This document shows, piece by piece, positions 38,186 through 46,643 of a DNA stretch of 64,000 bases. The notes under the pieces are model-generated. The model saw only the letters and a program-made list of their open reading frames with translations. It was not told the DNA's origin and made no database searches. Positions within the stretch are counted from its first letter, which is position 1, and every line of letters begins with the position of its first letter. Source of the stretch: Natronomonas gomsonensis (lineage in GTDB: Archaea > Halobacteriota > Halobacteria > Halobacteriales > Haloarculaceae); assembly GCF_024300825.1 (NCBI RefSeq), contig NZ_CP101323.1, forward strand, positions 2,480,001 to 2,544,000, given 5' to 3'. Made by a program: the position numbers and the translations under genes.

Positions 38186-38980
38186 ATGCAACGACGATGG
38201 GCGGCGATATACATCGCCTTCTTCCTCGTCATGGCCGCCAGCTCCTATTCGGTGATGGCGGTGGCCGAGGAACCGACTATCGATGTCGAAGGGGACACCT
38301 TCCAGCAGGGAGACACCGTCGAATTCGGCGGCACGACGTACACGTTCACCGAAGTGTCGAACGGGAGTGCGACCGCCGAATACAGCCAAACGAGCCAAGG
38401 ACAGACGACGTTCGCCAACAACTCCGTCGTCGAGTACGACGGTGGGCAGTACAACGTCACGACAGCCGCGGGCGAGCAGTCGTTCACGCTCGTCCAAGAG
38501 TTCGACGTGCCGACGCTGCTCGAAAACGACCCCGAGGTGGACAACAGTACCTACACGGGCGACGACGGCACCGAGTTCGTTCGCTACCGCAACGGGACGA
38601 CCCAACCGGTCGATGAGTACCTCCCCGAACCGGACCGTGAGAGCTTCGCCGTCGGCGACGCGATAGAACACGCAAACACCTCGAAAACCGTCGACAACGT
38701 CACCGCCTCGGAGGCGGTCTTGACGTGGGAAGAAACGACCACGCAGTCGATTGGGTTCGCCGAGGGCGACACCACGGAACTCGGCGGAACGCAGTACGTC
38801 TCGACGTTCGACGGCGGTGACACGCTCGTGTTGTCGACCGACGTCGAGGGGTATCAGGCCGGACTCGACAACCAGGACTACTTCCAAGAGCGTATGTCGA
38901 GTCTCATGTACATCATCGTCTACTGTTTCGGTGCCGCGTTCCTCCTCGGTGCAGTCGCGTTCCTCCCCCACCGCGGCTAA
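38186..38980 (+). CDS. membrane-anchored extracellular beta-rich protein, function unknown
   Basis: A 264-aa protein with an N-terminal hydrophobic segment (about 8-27), a large polar part (about 28-235) and a C-terminal membrane helix (about 240-260) ending PHRG. The polar part has two similar modules starting near GDTVEFGGTTYTF (residue 42) and GDTTELGGTQYVSTF (near 195), suggesting an internal repeat of a small beta domain. No catalytic motif is seen. It is divergent from the PGF-CTERM array. Confidence 0.65.
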   Translation: MQRRWAAIYIAFFLVMAASSYSVMAVAEEPTIDVEGDTFQQGDTVEFGGTTYTFTEVSNGSATAEYSQTSQGQTTFANNSVVEYDGGQYNVTTAAGEQSFTLVQEFDVPTLLENDPEVDNSTYTGDDGTEFVRYRNGTTQPVDEYLPEPDRESFAVGDAIEHANTSKTVDNVTASEAVLTWEETTTQSIGFAEGDTTELGGTQYVSTFDGGDTLVLSTDVEGYQAGLDNQDYFQERMSSLMYIIVYCFGAAFLLGAVAFLPHRG

Positions 38981-39087
38981 TTGAGCCCGCGCATTTTCGC
39001 TGTCCGTTCGCTTCGCTACGACACACCGTCTCAGGTCGGGTCGGCTTCGAAGCCTTTATCCACGGACTCAACCACATCTGACGTACT

Positions 39088-39621
39088 ATGAGTGACAAGC
39101 CCGCCTCTATGTACCGGGACATCGACAAGCCCGCGTACACGCGACGGGAGTACATCACGGGCATTCCGGGGTCGAAGGTCGCCCAGTACAAGATGGGCCG
39201 AATCGACGCCGAGCCCGACGATTACCCGGTCCAGATTAGTCTCATCGTCGACGAGGAAGTCCAGATTCGACACGGTTCGCTTGAGGCCGCGCGCCTCTCG
39301 GCGAACCGCCGAATGCTGAAGGAACTCGGCGAGGGCGGCGACTACAAGATGATTCTCCGGAAGTTCCCCCACCAGGTCATCCGGGAGAACAAACAGGCGA
39401 CCGGCGCCGGCGCAGACCGTGTTTCCGACGGGATGCGACAGGCCTTCGGGAAAATCGTCGGCACGGCCGCCCGGATTCCGAAGGGCGAACGGCTGTTCAC
39501 CGTCTGGTGTAACCCCGAGGACGCCGCCGTGGCGAAGGACGCCTTCCGTCGCGCGTACAACAAGATTTCCCCGCCGTGTACCGTCAAAGTCGAGCGCGGC
39601 GAGGAACTCCTCATCGCGTAA
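39088..39621 (+). CDS. rpl10e: 50S ribosomal protein L10e (uL16)
   Basis: A 177-aa protein matching the archaeal L16/L10e family: [21 protein letters not shown] at the start, [27 protein letters not shown] and [14 protein letters not shown]. It lies at the central protuberance near the A-site. The length is normal. A TTTATCC element lies about 35 bases upstream. Confidence 0.96.
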   Translation: MSDKPASMYRDIDKPAYTRREYITGIPGSKVAQYKMGRIDAEPDDYPVQISLIVDEEVQIRHGSLEAARLSANRRMLKELGEGGDYKMILRKFPHQVIRENKQATGAGADRVSDGMRQAFGKIVGTAARIPKGERLFTVWCNPEDAAVAKDAFRRAYNKISPPCTVKVERGEELLIA

Positions 39622-39714
39622 GGCGGGCTTTCCTCCGCTCTCGCTGCCCGGCGAGCGACCGCGTTTTTCGAGTCCAACCACCGCTTACAAGCGCCACTGG
39701 CGCTTGTGGTCTGT

Positions 39715-40440
39715 ATGAACCTCCCAGAGTCGACCTGGACCGACGTCCGGGACGCCGACACCGACCTCGCAGTCCTCCCGGTCGGAAGCACCGAACAGCA
39801 CGGCCCTCACGCGCCGTTGGGCGTCGATTACATGACCGCCGAAGTGATTGCGGAGGCCGGCGTCGAGCGGTACGCCGCCGACTTCGACGGTGAGGCCGTC
39901 GTCGGGCCGACCATCCCCGTCGGCATCGCCGAGGAGCACCGCGACTTCGACGGCACGCTGTGGGTCAGCGAGGATACCTTCCGCGCGTACGTCCGTGAGA
40001 CGATGGAGAGCCTCGCCCACCACGGCTTCGACCGAATCGTCGTCGTCAACGGCCACGGCGGCAACGTCGACGCTTTACGCGAGTGTTGCGGCCGAATCAG
40101 CCGCGACGGCGACGGCTACGCGGTGGCCTACACGTGGTTCGACGCCGTCGCCACCGAGGAACTGGGTCACGGCGGCCCCGCGGAAACGTCGTTCATGCGG
40201 CATCTGCGGCCGGAGTTGGTGCACGAAGAGCGAACCGAGGAGGCGGCCGAGGGTGCCGCCGAGCAGTGGGGCGAGTGGCTCAACGGGACGAACCTCGCTT
40301 ATGACTCCGCGGAGTTCACCGAATCGGGCGTCGTCGGCGACCCTCGGAACGGTTCCGAGGAACTGGGCGAGGAACTGCTGGAGGAAGCCGCAGGAGCGCT
40401 CTCGGAGTTGCTCGATGCGGTCGCGGTGCGGGCGGTCTGA
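39715..40440 (+). CDS. creatininase-family metal-dependent hydrolase (ArfB-like)
   Basis: Starting at the ATG at 39715 gives 241 aa. Metal and catalytic residues of the creatininase family are present: E27 and H29 in STEQHG, D38 in GVDYM, H114 in NGHGGN and E157 in HGGPAETS. Archaeal members include ArfB, the deformylase acting on the FAPy nucleotide in riboflavin and F420 biosynthesis. Since this organism has F420 genes (cofE, mer), an ArfB role is plausible, but creatininase or another amidohydrolase activity cannot be excluded. Confidence 0.8.
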   Translation: MNLPESTWTDVRDADTDLAVLPVGSTEQHGPHAPLGVDYMTAEVIAEAGVERYAADFDGEAVVGPTIPVGIAEEHRDFDGTLWVSEDTFRAYVRETMESLAHHGFDRIVVVNGHGGNVDALRECCGRISRDGDGYAVAYTWFDAVATEELGHGGPAETSFMRHLRPELVHEERTEEAAEGAAEQWGEWLNGTNLAYDSAEFTESGVVGDPRNGSEELGEELLEEAAGALSELLDAVAVRAV

Positions 40441-40854
40441 TTACTCGTCGTCTTCGTCGTCAGCGCTTTCGGCGTCTTCGAGCGCGCCGCGGAGTTCCGG
40501 CACCGTCGAGGCGAGTTCGCTCACCTGTTCGTGGGCGGTGACGATGTCCTCGAGGAGGTCCTCCAGTTCCGCGATGTCGGCTTCGAGGTCGTCGGCATCC
40601 TCGAAGGCGTCGGCCTTCTTGCCCATCGCGAACCACTTCTTGGCGTCCCGGAGGTGGTCTTCGGCGTCGCCGGTGTCCAGTGCCCCTTTCAGCGCGTTCA
40701 ACACGCCGAGGGTGTTGTCGGCGTCGGTGTCCCAGACGGCATCGGCCCCCGGGAGTGCCTCACGGGCGTCCGCGAGACTGGACTCCACGTCCTCGCGCAT
40801 CTCTGTGGCCGCCTCGTCGAACAGCTCGTCGTCGTCGAGCGTTGCCTGACTCAT
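40441..40854 (-). CDS. acidic helical protein, haloarchaeal conserved family
   Basis: A 137-aa, strongly acidic and mostly helical protein with heptad-like stretches (about 85-130), suggesting a coiled coil. It probably belongs to a haloarchaeal DUF family (DUF5790 by recall, not checked). Its stop directly abuts the stop of the convergent ArfB-like gene. Function unknown. Confidence 0.65.
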   Translation of the reverse strand: MSQATLDDDELFDEAATEMREDVESSLADAREALPGADAVWDTDADNTLGVLNALKGALDTGDAEDHLRDAKKWFAMGKKADAFEDADDLEADIAELEDLLEDIVTAHEQVSELASTVPELRGALEDAESADDEDDE

Positions 40855-40937
40855 ACCTCACCTTTCATCCCGTGTGGGTTAAAAACACGCCGCAAAGCGA
40901 AAGTGAAACACGCGAGCAGACGGCGTGATACCTCTGA

Positions 40938-41921
40938 TTACTCCGAAGGCGCGGCCGCCTCGGCGTCTGCTCCGTCGAGGGTCGACCGTCGGTCGGACAG
41001 AAAGTCGAGGTCGGCATCGACCGCCCCCAACACGAGCAGGGCGTAGTACCGGAGGAAGACCTGTAGGACCGCGTAGACGACCGCACCGACGAGTATCGCG
41101 CCGAGTATCCCGACGGCCAACGCGACGACCACGCCGGAGACGCCGACCGCAGTGGCTGCCACCGCGAGGCCGACGAGTCCGCCGACGATAGCCGCCGCGA
41201 GGAACCCGACCACCGCCGCGATTGAGACGAGGATGCCGCCGACGGTCGCGAGCAGTGCGACGCCGACCGCGTAGGCGAGGAACTGCTTGGGTGCGGCCGT
41301 CAGCGTCGACCAGAAGCGCCGCCACCCGCCGAGGACGCCGCGCTCGGTCAGCACCATCGTCGGGACGACGAACGCCGTCGTGAACGCGGCGACGATGCTG
41401 GTCGGAATCCCGACGAGCGCGAGGACGATTCCGTACTCGCTCAGCGCGAAGAGGTAGTCCGTCGGGGTCGGAGTCGGTCCCGTCGCGGTTGCGACTAACG
41501 CACCGAGGGCGGCGAACCCCACGAGCGAGAGTGCGACCCTGAACGCTGCCAGTCCGAGCGCCTGTCTCCAGTGGGCGGCTATCTCCTCTATTGTCGTCCG
41601 CTTGCCGTCTCGGAGCCACCGGAGGAAGGGGAACTCCAGGAGCGCGCCGAGGACGACGAAGCCGAGCCAGACGACGCCGAGTGCGGCGACCACGAGCGGC
41701 ACCCACTCGGGGAGCGTCGCCGGCAGCGCCTCCTCGAGTGCGCTGCGCTGTTCGGGTGTCACACCGCCGCCACCGGTCCCGCCGGTCGGGATGCTGATGC
41801 CCGGAGTGGCAACGAGTGCGGCGACGACGGTCACCCAGATCCACTCGAATAGGCCGCGTGGCCGGAACCGTCGCGTGGCGGTCAGTGCGTCGTCTATCGC
41901 GTCGAGGGCGTGGAGGGCCAT
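40938..41921 (-). CDS. multi-pass membrane protein, function unknown
   Basis: A 327-aa protein with about six membrane segments; the last third (about 225-290) is extremely rich in Ala, Gly and Val. A cytoplasmic-looking basic loop (LRDGKRTTIEEIAAHWRQ, about 105-122) and RRFWSTLTAAPKQF are the most distinctive parts. This layout resembles other haloarchaeal DUF membrane proteins related to bacterial YesL/DUF4013-like families, but I cannot assign one. Confidence 0.6.
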   Translation of the reverse strand: MALHALDAIDDALTATRRFRPRGLFEWIWVTVVAALVATPGISIPTGGTGGGGVTPEQRSALEEALPATLPEWVPLVVAALGVVWLGFVVLGALLEFPFLRWLRDGKRTTIEEIAAHWRQALGLAAFRVALSLVGFAALGALVATATGPTPTPTDYLFALSEYGIVLALVGIPTSIVAAFTTAFVVPTMVLTERGVLGGWRRFWSTLTAAPKQFLAYAVGVALLATVGGILVSIAAVVGFLAAAIVGGLVGLAVAATAVGVSGVVVALAVGILGAILVGAVVYAVLQVFLRYYALLVLGAVDADLDFLSDRRSTLDGADAEAAAPSE

Positions 41922-42053
41922 GATGAGTTCTCAACGCGACTGAGGAATAAAACACCGGGTGAATCCGGGGGTTCTGTCGGTGTCGACTTCCTCGACGTTT
42001 GGACGGATTTGTCAGAACCCTTCTTAGTAAGTGTTTGACACTGTGAGGTAGCA

Positions 42054-44282
42054 ATGAAAGACAACATCGACGAACTCGGCGCGAAGACGAGGCGGTCGGT
42101 GCTGAAGGCCATCGGCGCGACGCTCGGCGTCGGCGCGATGGGACAGGCGGCGGGACATCGCTGGAGCGGGTCGAACAACACCACCGACGGACCGCAGGCC
42201 GACACCACCGATGACGGGATTCCGGAGAACGTGGGGCTATCGAAGAACAGCGAGGTGTTCGGCTATCACAGCCTCGGCGACGAGGGACCGGCCCGAACGG
42301 GCGGTCGCGCCCGGTCGCCGCACTTCGGCGGCATCACCGAAATCGACGTTCACGGCGACTACGCCTACGTGAGCATGTTCTCCGCTCGCGGTTCGAGCAG
42401 CGGTCGCGGCCTCGCAATCGTCAATATCGCACAATTCAACCGGGCGAAGACGCTCGAGGAACTCGACCAGGCCGAACTCGTCGTCGAGTCGTTCCTCCGC
42501 AACCAGAACCCCGCGACGGCGATGATGGACGTGAAAGCCGACGACACGGGCGATTACGTCTTCGTCGGCACCCAACCCATCACCGCGCTGTTCGGCGAAC
42601 TGGGCGCCGACCAAGAACTGAACGACCGCGATTCCTCTTCGAGCGGCCCGAACACCGGCAGCCTGCTCGCAATCGACGTCTCCGACAAGCGCCGTCCCAA
42701 ACTCGTCGATACGGCAGAGGGCTTCTCGACGGGGATCCACAACTGCTTCCATCACCGCATCGACGGACAGGACTACGTCTTCGCGTGTAAGGACATCAAC
42801 GAGGGCGAAGCCGGGTTGTACGTGTTCCGATTCGACCGACAGGAACTCGGGTTGACGCTCGTCAACCGCTGGACGCCGTCGGGCGACGACGCCCAAGGCG
42901 ACACCGGCTTCGGCGGACTCAACTTCTACTGCCACGACGTCCACGTCCAGAACGACCCGAAGAACGGCACGCCGACCATCTACCTCTCCTATTGGGACGG
43001 CGGCACCGTCATCCTCGATGGTTCGGACCCGATGGACCTCGAACAGATAGGACTCTTTCCGATGCTGCAGGGCCACTACGCGGTGCCGGCTCCCGATACG
43101 GTCACCGTCGACGGCGAGGAGCGTCGGGTCGCCTTCGCCAGTCACGAGGAACCGAGCGTCGACTTCGAAAACCCCCGCGAGGGCAAGCCCAACCCCGGCA
43201 GTACGGGCACCATCTACCTCGTCGACACCGACGACATCTACGACACCGACGGCGTCGTCGAGTGTGGCGAACTCGCCAACTACACGTGGCAAGACGAGGT
43301 GAAATTCGAGGGCTTCGAGTTGAGCCCACACAACTCCGACCCCGCCTTCCACGACGGGGAGTTGTGGCTCCACGTCGGTCACTACCACGGCGGAACGCGC
43401 TTCCTGAAAGTGACCCCGGACTCCGACCGCGGAACGACCATCAGCGACGACCCCGAACTCGGCGACGGTGTCTACGTCGGGACTAACGGCCGCGGCAACA
43501 CCGCGGGCGTCACCGCACCGGCCAGCGCCGGTTCCTGGCAGGTCGTCGACGGCGTTCCGACCGACCGCGCTAACGACGCCACCGACTGGGAGCTCTCGGA
43601 GCCGAACGGCGCCGACTTCGCCCGCCCCGTCGAGGATGTCCCCGAGGAGTCGAAGATGACGGGCCTCTCCAGCGCCCAACCGAACGTCTGGGGCGCCATC
43701 AACCACCGCGGCATCACGTACTCGGCGGACATCAATCAGGGCGTCTTCGCCATCAAACACGACGACATCGGCGCACGGGGAGCCATCCCATTCGTCGACG
43801 TCGAGCGCGACGCCGGCCGGTCCGTCTACACCGCAGACCAGGCCGGCCGCATCCGCCTCACGGTCGCCGACGCCGACGAGGACGTTTTCCTCCGTGACCG
43901 CATCCCAAGCGACTGGGAGGTCGTCGCTGGCGACGACCACGAAACCTACGACCTCGGCGGGCAGGTGGCCGTCGAGTTCGATGCGACGGCCGCGCCCGGC
44001 GAGACGCTGACGTACTTCGCCGAATCGCCGAACGAGGGTCCCGGCGACACGGGAACGCAAATCTTCGGCCCCGTCGAGTTCAGCGACGACGGCGGCGAGA
44101 CGTGGCGGGCGCTCTCGGGGACGATGAGTTCGCCAGTGTTGGCGGGTATCGACCAGAACGACCCGACCGCAGCAGTAGGTGGGCTGACGGCCGGCACCGC
44201 GGCCGGCCTCACCGGGTTCACCTACACCCAACGCGAACGGCTCCGTGAACGTGCCGCGGAGTTCTTCGACCGCGAGGAGTAA
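42054..44282 (+). CDS. Tat-exported LVIVD-repeat beta-propeller protein
   Basis: A 742-aa protein. The N-terminus has a twin-arginine signal (KTRRSVLKAIGAT), without a lipobox Cys. Repeating units of about 60-70 residues with GDYAYVSMF, LAIVNIAQF, GDYVFVGTQP and LLAIDVSDKRRP are LVIVD-type propeller blades. His-rich spots (HNCFHHR, CHDVHVQND, VGHYHGG) may bind metal. A final hydrophobic stretch (about 705-722, GLTAGTAAGLTGFTY) could be a weak anchor. Substrate is unknown. The next gene, 53 bases on, is another exported protein on the same strand. Confidence 0.75.
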   Translation: MKDNIDELGAKTRRSVLKAIGATLGVGAMGQAAGHRWSGSNNTTDGPQADTTDDGIPENVGLSKNSEVFGYHSLGDEGPARTGGRARSPHFGGITEIDVHGDYAYVSMFSARGSSSGRGLAIVNIAQFNRAKTLEELDQAELVVESFLRNQNPATAMMDVKADDTGDYVFVGTQPITALFGELGADQELNDRDSSSSGPNTGSLLAIDVSDKRRPKLVDTAEGFSTGIHNCFHHRIDGQDYVFACKDINEGEAGLYVFRFDRQELGLTLVNRWTPSGDDAQGDTGFGGLNFYCHDVHVQNDPKNGTPTIYLSYWDGGTVILDGSDPMDLEQIGLFPMLQGHYAVPAPDTVTVDGEERRVAFASHEEPSVDFENPREGKPNPGSTGTIYLVDTDDIYDTDGVVECGELANYTWQDEVKFEGFELSPHNSDPAFHDGELWLHVGHYHGGTRFLKVTPDSDRGTTISDDPELGDGVYVGTNGRGNTAGVTAPASAGSWQVVDGVPTDRANDATDWELSEPNGADFARPVEDVPEESKMTGLSSAQPNVWGAINHRGITYSADINQGVFAIKHDDIGARGAIPFVDVERDAGRSVYTADQAGRIRLTVADADEDVFLRDRIPSDWEVVAGDDHETYDLGGQVAVEFDATAAPGETLTYFAESPNEGPGDTGTQIFGPVEFSDDGGETWRALSGTMSSPVLAGIDQNDPTAAVGGLTAGTAAGLTGFTYTQRERLRERAAEFFDREE

Positions 44283-44335
44283 TCGCCGTCTGCTGAACCA
44301 GAACCCACATCTCAAATGCGCTCGAATCCCGACCG

Positions 44336-45418
44336 ATGAACAGGCGGACGTTCCTGACGGCCAGCGCCGCCGCCGTCGGGTCGTTGGCTGGCTGTGCCGG
44401 CGGCGAGTCGGCGCCGGAGTCGACCCCTCGGTCGATGGATTCGCCGCGGCCGACCGGGACGCCGCCGTACTACGAGGGCGTCGACCTCCCCGACGGCGTG
44501 TACGTCCAGCCCTTCGAGAACGCGATGTCGATGCAGGGGCGGGCCGAAGCCGGACCGTATCGCATCGCGCTGATGTACGCCGCCCCGCATCGCTTCTGGC
44601 TCGTCGAGGGCGATCGCGCCAGCGAGCGACCCATCCGCCCGGCTGACGACCTACATCTCATGGCCGTCGTCTGGGACGCCGAAACCGGGCAGGTGGTCCC
44701 CGAGACGGGGCTGTCGGTCGAGATAGCCAGAGATGGCGAGACGGTCAGCGAGGAGGTCATCTACCCGATGCTCTCCCAGAGCATGGGCTTTCACTACGGC
44801 GGGAACTTCATCCTCGACGGCGACGGCCGCTATGAGGTCGAGGTGACCGTCGGCGGCCTCCCGATTCGGGCGACAGGCGACTTCGAAGGTCGGTTCGATG
44901 CACCACAGTCGGCTACTCTTTCGCTTTCCTTTACTGAATCCGAACGAGAGGCCGTCGCCGTCGAACGGCTCGAAGAATACGGCGAACGCGGCGCTGCGTC
45001 GCCGACGCGGATGGATGCTCTCCCCTCGCCGTTGACCGTCGAGGACGTTCCGAGAGAGGCACTCGACACCGCCTCGACGCACGACGCCGAGGTCGTCCCG
45101 ACGGTACTCGACGGCGACGCGGCGCCGGTCGGAGACCGGTATCTCGCCGCGTACCTCCGGACGCCGTACAATCGGATGGCGATTCCCGGAGCGGCGTGGT
45201 CGGCGACGGTTCGCCGCGGTGGTGGGGTTCTCACGGAGGTGGACCTCCGGCGGACGTTCGACCCCGAGGTAGGGTATCACTACGGCGCCGAACTGTCGAC
45301 TGCGCTTCGGGCGGGCGACGAGGTCGTCTTCACGCCGGCAACGCCGCCGCAGGTCGCCCGCCACGAGGGCTACGAGCGGGCGTTTCTGGAGTTGGAGTCA
45401 GTGTCGTTCACCGTCTAA
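44336..45418 (+). CDS. Tat lipoprotein with Tp34/P19-like metal-binding domain
   Basis: A 360-aa protein with signal MNRRTFLTASAAAVGSLAGC (lipobox Cys at 20) and a Ser/Pro linker. Residues about 45-190 (MSMQGRAEAGPYRIALMY, MGFHYGGNFILDGDGRYEV) resemble the Tp34/P19 family of iron- or copper-binding periplasmic proteins; Met and His residues match the expected ligands. The second half (about 235-358) is another beta-rich domain. A role in metal or redox work with the upstream propeller protein is inferred from adjacency. Confidence 0.7.
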   Translation: MNRRTFLTASAAAVGSLAGCAGGESAPESTPRSMDSPRPTGTPPYYEGVDLPDGVYVQPFENAMSMQGRAEAGPYRIALMYAAPHRFWLVEGDRASERPIRPADDLHLMAVVWDAETGQVVPETGLSVEIARDGETVSEEVIYPMLSQSMGFHYGGNFILDGDGRYEVEVTVGGLPIRATGDFEGRFDAPQSATLSLSFTESEREAVAVERLEEYGERGAASPTRMDALPSPLTVEDVPREALDTASTHDAEVVPTVLDGDAAPVGDRYLAAYLRTPYNRMAIPGAAWSATVRRGGGVLTEVDLRRTFDPEVGYHYGAELSTALRAGDEVVFTPATPPQVARHEGYERAFLELESVSFTV

Positions 45419-45774
45419 GGGCCACGCTCTCCTTCGACGCTCTCGACGCGCATGCGCGGGTAGTCGCCGTCCATCGCCATCGACGCGCGGACGCGACAGC
45501 CCTCGTAGTCGATGTCCATCTCGACTTCCATGAACCGGCCGGTCAGTTCCGTGTAGTCGGCCGATTGCCCGTCGAGTTCGGCGGCCAGCGCGTCGTCGAG
45601 GATGTCGACGGTGACCGACGCACAGAACGGCTGGTTTTCGATTGCCTCCTCGATTGCGGTTTCGAGGCTCGCGCTGCTGGTCGGCGAGACGGGCGTGCCC
45701 GCAAACTGGTGATACAGCGTGCCGAACTTGATGCCGGCCTCGAAGCAGGCCTCCTGTGGCGTCGTCGGGTCCAT
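45415..45774 (-). CDS. mptD: archaeal dihydroneopterin aldolase
   Basis: Starting at the ATG at 45774 gives 119 aa beginning MDPTTPQEACFEAGIKFG, the signature of the archaeal MptD family. A YHQFAGTPVSP block follows. MptD converts 7,8-dihydroneopterin to 6-hydroxymethyl-dihydropterin in methanopterin/folate synthesis, and forms an oligomer unrelated to bacterial FolB. Its stop region overlaps the convergent lipoprotein gene end by four bases. Confidence 0.88.
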   Translation of the reverse strand: MDPTTPQEACFEAGIKFGTLYHQFAGTPVSPTSSASLETAIEEAIENQPFCASVTVDILDDALAAELDGQSADYTELTGRFMEVEMDIDYEGCRVRASMAMDGDYPRMRVESVEGERGP

Positions 45775-45851
45775 GTTTCGGGGTCGTCGGGCGGCGAAAA
45801 GAGCGTTTCCCGTCTCGGAACCCATTTAGGTCACGGTCGCTTCGAAAGGGT

Positions 45852-46463
45852 ATGGAGTACGAAGCCAGCCTCGACCGAGCGCTGGACGCCGTCCCCGACA
45901 TTCAGTCGGGTGGCGACCGGCTCTCGGTCCCCGACGCCCAGGCGCAAGCGGACGGCGCCTTTACCCGGTTCAACAACCTCGATGCGGTCGCCGACGCGCT
46001 GGCCCGCGAGACGGACCACCTCCACCGGTTCGTCCAGCGCGCCCTCGCGACCTCCGGGAAACTGGAGGAGGGCGTCGGCCGCTACAACGGCAACTTCGAC
46101 GAGCGGGACTTCGAGGCCGCCGTCGAGGACTACACCGAGGAGTACGTCCGCTGTAGCGAGTGTGGCCTCCCGGACACCCGACTCGTCCAGGAAGACCGGA
46201 CGATGATGCTTCGCTGTGACGCCTGCGGTGCGTTCCGACCGGTGAAGAAGGGCGGCGGCTCTTCGAGCACCCGACAGCAGCGCGACGAAGTCAAGCCCGG
46301 CGAGACGTACACGGTCGAAGTGACCGACACCGGCCGGAAGGGCGACGGCGTCGCCCACCGCGGCGATTACACGATTTTCGTTCCCGGCGCCAGCGAGGGC
46401 GACGTGGTCGAGGTGTACATCGAGAACACGAGCGGCAATCTCGCCTTCTCCAGAATCGCCTGA
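45852..46463 (+). CDS. translation initiation factor aIF2 beta-type protein with TRAM domain
   Basis: A 203-aa protein starting MEYEASLDRALD. The aIF2-beta core has the helix-turn region (about 40-98) and a C4 zinc finger (C101, C104, C122, C125). A TRAM domain is fused at the end (about 148-203, KPGETYTVEVTDTGRKGDGV). aIF2 carries initiator tRNA to the small subunit; TRAM domains bind RNA. Haloarchaea carry such fused beta-subunit proteins, sometimes beside a second, unfused copy. Confidence 0.9.
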   Translation: MEYEASLDRALDAVPDIQSGGDRLSVPDAQAQADGAFTRFNNLDAVADALARETDHLHRFVQRALATSGKLEEGVGRYNGNFDERDFEAAVEDYTEEYVRCSECGLPDTRLVQEDRTMMLRCDACGAFRPVKKGGGSSSTRQQRDEVKPGETYTVEVTDTGRKGDGVAHRGDYTIFVPGASEGDVVEVYIENTSGNLAFSRIA

Positions 46464-46610
46464 CAGGTCGACTTTTCTCCCCGCGCCGGAGCCAGAATCA
46501 ATCGTTCGTCAAAAAACGTTAACGAATATTAGTCAAAAAGCCACAACTGTTAGGTGCGAATATTGCCAAATCGGCCGATGGCGGCCGCAATACGTGGCAA
46601 ACACGCCGGA

Positions 46611-46618
46611 TTTATATC
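46611..46618 (+). promoter_or_regulatory. TATA box of the aconitase gene
   Basis: TTTATATC is centred 29 bases before the ATG at 46644, predicting a nearly leaderless mRNA. Confidence 0.6.
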
Positions 46619-46643
46619 TTGTGAGGGACCACCTACGGACGTT

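Noticed and set aside
42237-44315. A 692-aa open frame antisense to the LVIVD protein
   Set aside because: Same shadow effect. The plus-strand protein has a Tat signal and clear repeats.
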